Shown one piece after another: positions 45,760 to 54,383 of a DNA stretch of 64,000 bases; positions within the stretch are counted from its first letter, which is position 1; each line of letters begins with the position of its first letter. Below the pieces are notes generated by a model. That model was not told the origin of the DNA, ran no database searches, and saw only the letters and a list, made by a program, of their open reading frames with translations. The translations under genes and the position numbers were made by a program. The stretch spans positions 192,855 to 256,854 of the forward strand of contig NZ_FWER01000009.1 of NCBI RefSeq assembly GCF_900169785.1, in the 5' to 3' direction. Source of the stretch: Rhizobium sullae. GTDB lineage: Bacteria > Pseudomonadota > Alphaproteobacteria > Rhizobiales > Rhizobiaceae.

Positions 45760-46093
45760 CCTCGTTCTTCCTTGGCTTGAGGGTGGCTGCGTAGGCTTCC
45801 AATCTATCGAGGCTTTCGCTCCAGAACCGGCGGTAGGTGTCGAGCCAGTCATCAACACCGCGAAGTGGCCCTGCCTCCAGTCTGCAGGGTCGCCACTGTG
45901 CTTGCCGTCCTTTTGATACGAGGCCGGCATTTTCCAGCACTTTAAGATGCTTCGATACGGCAACGAGGGACATATCGAATGGTTCGGCGAGTTCGGATAC
46001 CGAAGCCTCGCCGAGCGCCAGCCGTGCGAGGATCGCGCGGCGGGTTGGATCGGCGAGAGCCGAAAACGTCATGCTTAGTCGATCGGCAGACAC
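45743..46093 (-). CDS. ArsR-family transcriptional regulator
   Basis: The 116-residue winged-helix protein has FSALADPTRRAILARLALGE and VSELAEPFDMSLVAVSKHLK, the classical ArsR DNA-binding region, and no metal-binding cysteine pair. It belongs to the group that pairs with AHSA1 genes and likely represses its own operon (arsR–AHSA1–GFA). An in-frame Met at MTFSALAD is an alternative start. Confidence 0.88.
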   Translation of the reverse strand: MSADRLSMTFSALADPTRRAILARLALGEASVSELAEPFDMSLVAVSKHLKVLENAGLVSKGRQAQWRPCRLEAGPLRGVDDWLDTYRRFWSESLDRLEAYAATLKPRKNEDEGKK

Positions 46094-46172
46094 AATAAAC
46101 TCATCAGTTAATTAACCTATGGATTAAATATAGGCGACGAAGGCGCCTGTCAAGCCTGTGCCTGACAGCGCT

Positions 46173-46464
<292 letters not shown>

Positions 46465-46468
<4 letters not shown>

Positions 46469-47724
46469 AACTTTCTCCTCGAAAAGATGCCTGCGGCGCA
46501 GGCCGCCGCAAAGGCGAGGGTCAGCATGCCGAGCGTGAAGGAGACGACAGCCGACCAGCCTTCGATGGCAAAGAACCAGCCGCCTGCCGAGCCCATGACG
46601 CTCGAACCGACGTAATAACCAAGCATATAGAGCGACGAGGCATGTCCCTTCGTGCCTATGGCAAGCTTGCCGACGAGGCCGCTTGCGATCGAATGGCTCA
46701 TGAAGAAGCCACTGGTGAGCACGATAATGCCGAAAATGATGGTCGGAAGGGAGGCGGAAAGCGTCAGGGCGCTGCCCGCGGCGGTAATTGCGATGCCCGT
46801 CAGCAGGACAGCGAAGTGGCCGAAGCGATCGCCCAGCATGCCACCGATCGAAGAGGCGCCGATGCCAAAGAGATAGACGGCGAAGATCAGACCGAGTTCG
46901 GTCTGCGTCAGATCATAGGGTGCTGCAACAAGCAGGAAGCCGGCATAATTGTAAATTGTGACGAAGGATCCCATCGCGAAGAAGGCAATGGCGAAAATGA
47001 ACGGCAGCGCCGGATTGCGGACATGCCCGAGCCAGGCCCTTAGGTGGAACTTCGGATCGAATCCAGAGCGGCGGGCGAAATTCCGCGAGGGCGGCAGCAG
47101 GGCGATGAAGCCAATGGCTGCGGCAAGGCCGATTGCGCCGACTAAAAGGAGCGCCGGCCGCCAGGTCAGATATTCCGCGAAGATGCCGGTCAGCACTCGG
47201 CCCGACATGCCGCCGAAGGCGGTGCCGCCGACATAGAGGCCCATCGTAGCGCCTAGGCCGCGCGGATCAATTTCCTCGGCGAGATAGGCCATGGCGACCG
47301 CCGGAACGCCACCGAGCACCAGACCCTCCAGCGCGCGAATGACGAGCAGTAGATGCCAGCTCGGCGCAAAGGCCGTAGCGATCGTCAGCAATGCGGCCCC
47401 GACGAGCGAAATCGACATCAGGCTGCGACGGCCAAGACCTTCCGAGACGGCCGCAGCGCATATAATGGCAACGGCAAGGAAACCCGTCGACAGCGAAAGT
47501 GCCAGCGAGCTTTCCGCGGGGCTGACGGAGAATTCATCCGAAAAAATCGGCAGCAGCGGCTGGACGCAATAGAGCAGCGAGAAGGTGGAGAAGCCCGAGA
47601 GGAAGAGTGCAAGACTGGCACGGCGATAGGAAGCCGTACCGCGCGTCAGGTATTCTTTCGCCGGTGATTTCGCCGGCACCTCAATTGGGGAAATGTCGCT
47701 CATTCTGGCTGCGGTCTTGTGCAT
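46465..47724 (-). CDS. MFS transporter (YnfM-like)
   Basis: The 419-residue protein has a charged N-terminal tail of about 40 residues and twelve hydrophobic segments. It carries the MFS loop motif SEGLGRRSLM between helices 2 and 3 and an equivalent GDRFGHFAV in the second half. It resembles the YnfM group of putative drug or sugar effluxers. It is divergent from a LysR gene across 91 bases, matching the ynfL–ynfM pair of E. coli. Substrate unknown. Confidence 0.87.
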
Positions 47725-47815
47725 GGCTCAAGCCTTTCGCCACTCATCTAGTCAGAAGGGCATAAGTTGTCCAATATATGGCACTGACGTTTCCGATATG
47801 TTTTGGAGATACCAC

Positions 47816-48688
47816 ATGGAGCTTCGGCATATTCGCTATTTTCTGGCGGTCGCGGAAGAAGGCAATTTTACGCGGGCGGCCGCAAGGATCGGCATCGGCC
47901 AGCCACCGCTCAGCCAGCAGATCCGCGATCTCGAAGCTGAGGTCGGTGCGGCCTTGTTTCATCGCGTGCCGCACGGGGCGGAATTGACGGTGGCGGGCGA
48001 GGCGTTTCTCGGCGAAGCCAAAGCGTCGCTTGCTTCTGCCGAGAAGGCGAAGCTTGCCGCGCAGCGTGCCAATCGCGGCGAGACGGGCAAGCTGGCGCTC
48101 GGCTTTACGGCATCCTCGGCGTTCAATCCGGTGGTCAGCGCGACGATCAGACGGTTTCGTGCGCAGTGGCGGGAGGTACGGCTGTCTCTGACGGAAATGA
48201 ACACGCTGGCGCTGATGGAGAGGCTCAATCGCGGCGAGTTAGATGCGACCTTCATGCGCCCCAGCCTCGATGATCCGCCGGGCGTGCGCCTGAAGCGCCT
48301 TGATGACGAGCCGATGGTGGTCGCCCTGCCTGCAAACCATCCGCTGGCGAAGTACGAGCGTCTGCCTTTGGCGCTGCTGTCGAAAGAGCCGTTCATTCTC
48401 TTCCCGCGGCTGGTTGGCCTCAGCCTCTTCGACGATGTCGTGCTCGCCTGCAGGAAAGCGGGTTTCGAACTGACGGTGGCACAGGAGGCGCCACAAATTT
48501 CCTCCGTCGTCAATCTGGTTGCGGCAGAACTTGGAGTGTCGATCGTTCCGGCATCGATCGCGCAGATCAGGCTCGATGGCGTCACCTATCGCCCGATCGA
48601 CGGGCCGCCTGCTGTCGCGCGGCTGGCGCTTGCCGTGCTGAAGACGCAGCGCTCGCCGGTAACGGATAACCTGATGAGCCTGCTTTGA
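47816..48688 (+). CDS. LysR-family transcriptional regulator (YnfL-like)
   Basis: This 290-residue regulator has the N-terminal helix-turn-helix MELRHIRYFLAVAEEGNFTR, then GIGQPPLSQQIRDLEAEVGA, and the full effector domain (VALPANHPLAKYERLPL, VNLVAAELGVSIVPASI). The ATG has GGAGATACCAC in front; a longer frame overlaps the divergent MFS gene and is unlikely. It most likely controls that MFS gene. Confidence 0.88.
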   Translation: MELRHIRYFLAVAEEGNFTRAAARIGIGQPPLSQQIRDLEAEVGAALFHRVPHGAELTVAGEAFLGEAKASLASAEKAKLAAQRANRGETGKLALGFTASSAFNPVVSATIRRFRAQWREVRLSLTEMNTLALMERLNRGELDATFMRPSLDDPPGVRLKRLDDEPMVVALPANHPLAKYERLPLALLSKEPFILFPRLVGLSLFDDVVLACRKAGFELTVAQEAPQISSVVNLVAAELGVSIVPASIAQIRLDGVTYRPIDGPPAVARLALAVLKTQRSPVTDNLMSLL

Positions 48689-48689
48689 T

Positions 48690-49499
48690 TTAGCCTGCAG
48701 GATCCCAATAAGGCGGATCGCCGAAGGCTTTTTTCAGGTGATCGGCTATGGCGCGGAGTTTGGCGGAAGGGTTACGGCCTTCCGGATGCGCCATGTAGAT
48801 GAACTCAGCTTCGGGCTTGTAGCCGACATCAATCTCGACAAGCTTGCCTTCGCGGATTGCCGGACCGGCAATGAAGGTCGGCAGCAGCGCGATCCCGAGA
48901 CCGGCGATTGCCGCATCGCGAAGCATGTCGCCATTATTGATACCCATCGCCAGCTTCGCACGCACGACGATTGCACCCTCCGGGGTCTGGAAGCGCCAGT
49001 CCGCGATACCGCGATTAGTGTAGAACAGGCCTCGATGATCGTCGAGATCGGCCAATGTCGCCGGTGTCCCATGGCGGTCGAGATAGGCCGGGGAAGCCGT
49101 CAGAAGACGGCGGCTGCGCGAGAGCTTCCAGGCCACCAGGCGTGAATCGGCGATCGGCCCATGGCGGATGATGGCGTCGTAGCCTTCCGACGAGGCGTCC
49201 ACGCGACGGTCATCAATGTCGAGCGTCAGCGCGATTTCGGGGTGCTCCGCCAAAAACGGATAAAGCGCCGGACCAAGATGGAGGCGACCGAGGGTGACAG
49301 GTGCTGCAATACGCAAGGGACCGGCGAGCGTACCTCGGCGTTCGGCCATGTCGGCTGCGGCCTCTTCTATCTCACGCAGGATTCGAAGCGCACGCTCCAT
49401 AAAAGCCGTGCCGTCTTCCGTCAGCGTTAGCTTGCGTGTCGTGCGGTGAAGCAGCAAACCGCCAAGTGTCTTTTCCAGATCAGCCAGCCTTTCGCTGAC
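48690..49499 (-). pseudogene. LysR-family regulator gene lacking its 5' end
   Basis: The remaining 269 codons start inside the DNA-binding domain at VSERLADLEKTLGGLLLHRT and continue through a normal effector domain to the stop. About the first 35–40 residues, with most of the helix-turn-helix, are missing. The frame runs on into antisense of the next gene, but that part has no LysR character. The loss comes from the deletion that also beheaded the SDR gene on the other strand. Confidence 0.8.
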
Positions 49500-49928
49500 A
49501 ACGTCAACCTCACCGCCTCTTTCCTGGGCGCCAAGCACCAGATCGCGGAAATGGCGAAACACAGCGGCGGCTCGGTGATCTTCACCTCTACCTTCGTCGG
49601 CTACAGCTTCGCCTTCCCGGGCGTTGCCGCCTACGCCGCCAGCAAGTCCGGACTGATCGGCCTGACGCAGGCACTTGCTGCCGAGTTCGGCCCGCAGAAT
49701 GTCCGCGTCAATGCCATCCTGCCCGGCGCAGTCGATACCGACATGTATCGCGAGATGAACGATACGCCGGACAAACAGGACTTCATCACCAATCTGCACG
49801 CCCTGAAGCGCGTCGCAACGCCGGAAGAGATAGCCCGCTCCGTCCTCTACCTTGCCTCCGACGACTCGAGCTTCGTAACAGGCACGGCTTCGCTGCTCGA
49901 CGGCGGCGTTTCAATCACTCGCACGTAA
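49500..49928 (+). pseudogene. Short-chain dehydrogenase gene lacking its 5' end
   Basis: Only the C-terminal part of a classical SDR remains: NLTASFLGAKHQIAEM, the catalytic SerTyrLys region (IFTSTFVGYSFAFPGVAAYA then ASKSGLIGL) and LDGGVSITRT at the end. The Rossmann N-terminus of about 110 residues with its glycine-rich NAD(P) motif is gone. A possible upstream start lies in antisense of the truncated LysR gene and would not restore it. Confidence 0.82.
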
Positions 49929-50184
49929 CCGCAGCGCGATTATCTGCCACCCAAACCACCAGGGTTATCGCGAACGCTTTTGAATGCACGTCGACCTATC
50001 AACAGCTGCATGAATCCTCGGCTATCACCAATGGATTCATGCAACTTTCCAATCCGAAATACCCCTTCCTGTTGGCCTCTTCCAGCGATCAAGGCTGGAA
50101 AACAGATGTCGCGGCTGAGACTTGCCCGCATATCACTCGAGCATCCTTTTTGCTTTTCGGGCACCCTCGACCCTCAGGTGAACC

Positions 50185-51102
50185 ATGCTCATCGGTGTCC
50201 TTTGCGGCCTCGCCACATGCGCTTTGTGGGGACTGACTTTCGTCGTGCCCCGTGCCATTGCGCCATTCAACACGATGGACCTGACAATCGCGCGCTACGG
50301 GCTCTTTGCCGTGGCGAGCGTGGTTCTGATGGTCAATCCACGCTTCCGGCCGAGGAACATAAAGCCTCGGCTTGCAGTCACCGCACTGCTTCTCGGCGGT
50401 GTCGGCTATGTCGGCTATTTCGTCAGCGTCGCCTATGCCGTTCGGCTTGTAGGCGCTGCCATTCCGCCGCTCGTCATCGGGACCATGCCGGTGATTCTCG
50501 CAGTCATTGCGAATTTTCGCGACCGCTCCGTTGCCTGGCAGATGCTCGCCCTGCCGCTGCTCTTGATTGCAGCGGGCATCGGTTGGGTGAATGTCTCGAT
50601 CTTTTCCGCCACGCCTTCCGGCGATGAGGCAGCGATCATCCTGGGTATCGGCTCAACGCTGATCGGTCTTGCATTGTGGGTCATTTACGGACTTGCGAGC
50701 ACGGCGGCAATGCAGTCGCCGGAGGCGCCGGATATCCTGCAATGGACAGGCCTTCAGGGTATCGGCGCAGGTATCGGTAGCCTCGTGCTCATCCCATTCA
50801 CTTCGATCGGCACGGACATCGTCTTCACAGGCGCCGAGCTTTTACGATTCATTCTCTGGTCGCTCATCATGGGGCTCGCCGGAGCGTGGTTGGCGACGCT
50901 GCTCTGGATGATCGCTTCGAAGCGGCTGCCGCTTGCGCTTGCCGCGCAGTTGATCGTTGCCGAAACGATCTTTGGACTGATCTTCGGCTTCCTCTTCGAG
51001 CAACGCCTGCCGACGCTCGCGGAAGCAGGCGGCTCCATTCTCCAACTCGCGGGCGTCGGACTTGCGATCGCGATCTTCACGCCGAATGGCCGGAGAGCTT
51101 AG
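50185..51102 (+). CDS. EamA/DMT-family transporter
   Basis: The 305-residue membrane protein has about ten hydrophobic segments in two EamA repeats (CGLATCALWGLTFVVPRAIA in the first). It is likely an inner-membrane exporter of a small metabolite. It stands alone, after the truncated SDR gene and 78 bases before coaBC, and closes the accessory region. The 256 bases in front hold nothing I can identify. Confidence 0.86.
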   Translation: MLIGVLCGLATCALWGLTFVVPRAIAPFNTMDLTIARYGLFAVASVVLMVNPRFRPRNIKPRLAVTALLLGGVGYVGYFVSVAYAVRLVGAAIPPLVIGTMPVILAVIANFRDRSVAWQMLALPLLLIAAGIGWVNVSIFSATPSGDEAAIILGIGSTLIGLALWVIYGLASTAAMQSPEAPDILQWTGLQGIGAGIGSLVLIPFTSIGTDIVFTGAELLRFILWSLIMGLAGAWLATLLWMIASKRLPLALAAQLIVAETIFGLIFGFLFEQRLPTLAEAGGSILQLAGVGLAIAIFTPNGRRA

Positions 51103-51179
51103 GCGCGCCGTGATGATTGCATGTTATCCGCCAAAGGCTTAGGGTCGGCAGTGGTCAACAAGGCGACGGGTAGAAGGCC

Positions 51180-52391
51180 ATGGCTCTCAGCGGCAAACGC
51201 ATCCTGCTTATCATTTCAGGCGGCATCGCGGCCTATAAAAGCCTCGACCTGATCCGGCGCCTGCGCGAGCGCGGGACCTCGGTACGTCCGGTGATGACGA
51301 AGGGCGCGCAGGAATTCGTGACGCCGCTTGCCGTCGGTGCGCTTGCTGCAGACCACGTGTTCACCGATCTCTTTTCGCGGCAGGACGAGCAGGATGTCGG
51401 CCATATCCGGCTTGCCCGCGACTGCGACCTCATTGTCATCGCGCCGGCGACGGCCGATCTGATGGCCAAGATGGCAAACGGTTTCGCGGACGATCTGGCC
51501 TCGACCGTTTTGCTCGCGACGGACAGGCCGGTCCTTGCCGCGCCGGCGATGAACCCGAAGATGTGGTCGCACGCGGCGACGAAGCGGAATTTCGGCATCC
51601 TGAAAAGTGATGGAATCCATTTCGTCGGGCCGATGGCGGGCGAGATGGCAGAGGGCAAGGAGGTCGGCACCGGCCGCATGGCTGAACCGCTGGAGGTCGT
51701 AGCCGCCGCGGAAGCGCTGCTTGACGATGGACCGAAGCCGCTTGCAGGGCGCAGGGCGATCGTTACCTCGGGACCGACCCACGAGCCAATCGACCCGGTC
51801 CGCTACATCGCCAATCGCTCCTCCGGCAGGCAAGGGCACGCGATTGCCGCATCACTTGCGAGGCTCGGCGCGGATGTGACGCTCGTCTCCGGACCAGTGG
51901 CGATTGCCGATCCCGTCAGCGTCAGGACGATTCATGTCGAGCGCGCCGAAGAAATGCGCGATGCGGTGCTCGCGGCGCTGCCGGCCGATATTGCCGTCAT
52001 GGTGGCGGCCGTGGCCGACTGGCGCGTGGCCTCTGCCGCCGATCAGAAGATCAAGAAGCATCCGGGCGAGTCCATCCCGACGCTGTCTCTCACCGAAAAC
52101 CCGGACATCCTTAAGACCGTCGGCCACCACACGATGCGACCAAAGCTGGTGATCGGCTTTGCCGCCGAGACGCAGGATGTGGAAAGCAACGCCAAGGCCA
52201 AGCTCGAGCGCAAGGGCGCCGACCTGATCGTTGCCAACGACGTTTCTGCGGCGACGGGCATCATGGGCGGCACGCGCAACAGCGTGAAGCTGGTCAGCCG
52301 AAGCGGTGTCGAGAAATGGCCCGATCTCGCCAAGGAAGAGGTTGCGGAAAAGCTGGCGGCGCTGATTGCCGAGCGCTTCAGGCAGAAATAG
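51180..52391 (+). CDS. coaBC: Bifunctional phosphopantothenoylcysteine decarboxylase/synthetase
   Basis: CoaBC makes 4'-phosphopantetheine precursors of coenzyme A: the CoaB half joins phosphopantothenate with cysteine and the CoaC half decarboxylates the product. The 403-residue protein has the flavin-binding N-terminus KRILLIISGGIAAYKSLDLI, the active His in VGHIRLARDCDLI and PAMNPKMW for substrate binding. The CoaB half begins about residue 190 (AIVTSGPTHEPIDPVRYIAN). In E. coli the CoaC lid Cys lies in ACGDVGPGRM; here the segment is EGKEVGTGRM with Gly at that place. The downstream gene is convergent and overlaps its 3' end by 14 bases. Confidence 0.94.
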   Translation: MALSGKRILLIISGGIAAYKSLDLIRRLRERGTSVRPVMTKGAQEFVTPLAVGALAADHVFTDLFSRQDEQDVGHIRLARDCDLIVIAPATADLMAKMANGFADDLASTVLLATDRPVLAAPAMNPKMWSHAATKRNFGILKSDGIHFVGPMAGEMAEGKEVGTGRMAEPLEVVAAAEALLDDGPKPLAGRRAIVTSGPTHEPIDPVRYIANRSSGRQGHAIAASLARLGADVTLVSGPVAIADPVSVRTIHVERAEEMRDAVLAALPADIAVMVAAVADWRVASAADQKIKKHPGESIPTLSLTENPDILKTVGHHTMRPKLVIGFAAETQDVESNAKAKLERKGADLIVANDVSAATGIMGGTRNSVKLVSRSGVEKWPDLAKEEVAEKLAALIAERFRQK

Positions 52392-53187
52392 CGATATCCG
52401 CCACGACGCCGCTGCGCTTTTCCGGCTTGAAGGCGGCGACCTCGATGCCGTTCTCGCCAATCGTAACTGCGCTACCGTCCGGTATTTCGGTCCAGGCATC
52501 GATGTCGTCGTTCAACGGCTCGGAAACAAGGCAATGTCCCTGGCGCATCGGTGAGGCATAAAGCGTCGGCGCCCTTCGATCGGTTGCATAACGAATTCCG
52601 TACAGCGACCGTCCGTCGGAAAACGCGGCAGTGAAACGCAGATGGGCTCTGCCCAGGATGTTTTCAGCAAGCCCTTCGACGAAGCTCACCATTTCCGCCA
52701 TCGCAACGAGCGGCGCCTGGCGCAGACCGAATTGCAAAGCGAGCAGGAACATCAGCTCGGAATCAGTCGTGCCGCTGCGAACATTGAAGAGCTCGTCATC
52801 GAGCATCGCCTCCATGGCACGGCGCAGGCGCTCGAAGCCGCCGATCTGGCCGTTGTGCATGAAAGACCAATTCTCGTGCGTGAAGGGATGGCAATTATCG
52901 CGCCGTGTGCCGCCTCCTGTGGCTGCTCGAACATGGGCCAGGAAAAGCGACGAGCGGATTTGCCGTGCCAGGCTCTTCAGATTGCAGTCGGACCATGCGG
53001 GAAGGATGTCGCGATAGCGGCCCGGCTCCGGCCGGTCGCCATACCAGGCAATACCGAAGCCGTCGCCGTTCGTTGCGGTCTTGGCGCGGGTGGCGCAATG
53101 GGATTGTTCGATGAGTGAATGGGCGGGAGAGGACACCAGTTCCTCGAGATAGAGGGGGTCTCCACGATAGGCTGCCCAGCGACACAT
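52378..53187 (-). CDS. Class II glutamine amidotransferase (YafJ/EgtC-like)
   Basis: The 269-residue protein starts MCRWAAYRG, with Cys2 as the N-terminal nucleophile of class II amidotransferases. It continues with HVRAATGGGTRRDNCHPF and FMHNGQIGGF, the glutamine-site motifs. Family members include EgtC of ergothioneine synthesis and the uncharacterised YafJ. No other ergothioneine synthesis gene (egtB, egtD) is nearby, so I do not assign that role. It overlaps coaBC tail to tail. Confidence 0.87.
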   Translation of the reverse strand: MCRWAAYRGDPLYLEELVSSPAHSLIEQSHCATRAKTATNGDGFGIAWYGDRPEPGRYRDILPAWSDCNLKSLARQIRSSLFLAHVRAATGGGTRRDNCHPFTHENWSFMHNGQIGGFERLRRAMEAMLDDELFNVRSGTTDSELMFLLALQFGLRQAPLVAMAEMVSFVEGLAENILGRAHLRFTAAFSDGRSLYGIRYATDRRAPTLYASPMRQGHCLVSEPLNDDIDAWTEIPDGSAVTIGENGIEVAAFKPEKRSGVVADIAISA

Positions 53188-53473
53188 GCTTTTCTGACTC
53201 CGGAACCCGCCGTCTCAGCAACGGGACTGATTGGAAATGCCCGATCGATTGTCGAGCGCGATGGTGAATAAAAACTTAACGATTGCAAATTTTGCAAGGC
53301 GGCATGCGGGTTGGAAACACTGCAGGCGATCACATTCGGCGATCACGTTTCTTCGTTTGTGAACATTGCCTCTCGGCCGCGTCACGGCGGTCATCGCAAG
53401 AATTTCCCTTGCATCATCGAAATTTTTCCTTACCTTTTAATCATCAGCAACAGAACGAAAGGAAGGTGATCCA

Positions 53474-53545
53474 ATGTCTAATGAGATTTCGGACCTCGTA
53501 ACGGGCATGGGAGAGGTGACGAAAGCGAGGCAGCCCTCGCTCTAA
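53474..53545 (+). CDS. Possible 23-residue leader peptide or small protein
   Basis: An ATG with GGAAGGTGAT a few bases upstream opens a 23-codon frame (starts MSNEISDLVTGMGEV, ends QPSL), followed within 65 bases by a strong terminator. There is no run of one amino acid of the kind seen in classical attenuators. It may be a real small protein, a leader peptide or chance. The 286 bases before it hold a direct repeat GGCGATCAC twice at 13-base spacing (53325, 53338) and otherwise nothing I recognise. Confidence 0.4.
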   Translation: MSNEISDLVTGMGEVTKARQPSL

Positions 53546-53556
53546 TCCCCGCCTTC

Positions 53557-53631
53557 CTGGGGCCGCCTTGACGGTCCAGGCCAGTTAACAGGCCAAACTC
53601 ATGGAAAGGGTCGCTGAGGCGGCCCTTTTTA
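53557..53631 (+). terminator. Hairpin plus Rho-independent terminator with possible alternative fold
   Basis: A first hairpin pairs CCTGG…CCG with CGG…CCAGG (53557–53581). The terminator is AAGGGTCGC-TGAG-GCGGCCCTT followed by TTT (53607–53631). GGGCCGCC (53561–53568) is perfectly complementary to GGCGGCCC (53619–53626), so the two hairpins could be replaced by one long-range pairing. It separates the small frame at 53474 from the GntR promoter. Confidence 0.75.
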
Positions 53632-53646
53632 TTTTGCAGATTTTCT

Positions 53647-53676
53647 TTGACAGGCGCCGAGGCACTGGCATATTCA
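53647..53676 (+). promoter_or_regulatory. Sigma-70-type promoter of the GntR gene
   Basis: TTGACA (53647–53652) and TATTCA (53671–53676) are 18 bases apart, a good housekeeping promoter. The palindromic operator begins inside the -10 element, so a bound repressor would block it. Confidence 0.65.
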
Positions 53677-53700
53677 TAAAGTCATCTGATGACTTTGAAT
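53672..53700 (+). promoter_or_regulatory. Palindromic GntR/FadR-type operator
   Basis: GTCATCTGATGAC (53681–53693) is a perfect palindrome; with flanking AAA/TTT and ATTCAT/GAAT the inverted repeat covers nearly 29 bases with one unpaired base. It lies five bases before the start codon of the FCD-type GntR regulator, so autoregulation is likely. Confidence 0.72.
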
Positions 53701-53705
53701 ATGCC

Positions 53706-54383
53706 ATGCAGCCGCTCAACAAAACAAACTTGGCCGAGACCGCGATTGAAGCAATCCGCGGCGAGATCCTCGCGAAGCGATGGAGCGTCGGCGACAAGCT
53801 GCCGAACGAGGCGGCACTTTCCGCCGCGCTGGCAGTCAGCAGGGGCACGATCCGTGAGGCCGTGCGCGTGCTTGTCTCTCAGGGCCTGCTCGAAACGCGG
53901 CAGGGCTCCGGAACCTACGTCCTTTCGACGATGGATGCGACTCGGCCGCTGACGATGGCCCGGCGCGCAAGCCTGCGCGACCAATTCGAAGCGCGTTGCG
54001 CCCTGGATGTCGAGGCGGCCCGCCTCGCTTCGCTGCGGCAGACGCCGGAAATCATCACTCGGCTGCGCGACCTTCTGGCCAAGCGCGGCAACTACGAAGG
54101 CGGCGACAAGGCGGCTTTTATCGAGCGCGATCTTACCTTTCATAAGGCGATCATCGCAGCCTCGGGCAACCGGGCGATGATCGAGATCTATGACTTCTTC
54201 TCGGCTTCGATCGCCGAAACCATCGAGGCAACGCTCGGGCAGGATATTCCCGAACCCGACATGCAGGCGCACGTTAGTATCATCGATGCCATCGAGACCG
54301 GACGCCCTGCGAAAGCTGATGCCGCCGTGCGCCGCTTCATGCAGCCGGTGATCGCCGCCCTTGAACGAATGATTCTTTCATGA
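53706..54383 (+). CDS. GntR-family regulator, FadR/FCD type
   Basis: The 225-residue protein has the N-terminal winged helix (EAIRGEILAKRWSVGDKLPN, then AVSRGTIREAVRVLVSQGLL and TRQGSGTYV) and a C-terminal all-helical FCD domain with likely metal ligands in ERDLTFHKAIIAASGN and HVSIIDAIETG. The start at MQPLNKTN places the gene right behind its palindromic operator. It overlaps the MFS gene by four bases (ATGA), so it most likely controls that transporter and itself. Confidence 0.9.
   Translation: MQPLNKTNLAETAIEAIRGEILAKRWSVGDKLPNEAALSAALAVSRGTIREAVRVLVSQGLLETRQGSGTYVLSTMDATRPLTMARRASLRDQFEARCALDVEAARLASLRQTPEIITRLRDLLAKRGNYEGGDKAAFIERDLTFHKAIIAASGNRAMIEIYDFFSASIAETIEATLGQDIPEPDMQAHVSIIDAIETGRPAKADAAVRRFMQPVIAALERMILS

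Noticed and set aside
52378..53187. EgtC-like amidotransferase as a link to ergothioneine synthesis
   Set aside because: The family is broad, no egtB or egtD gene is near, and the gene sits outside the catabolic operon; proximity alone is too weak.
53325..53346. Direct repeat GGCGATCAC twice at 13-base spacing
   Set aside because: Two short copies alone are too little evidence for an operator, array or iteron; noted only.
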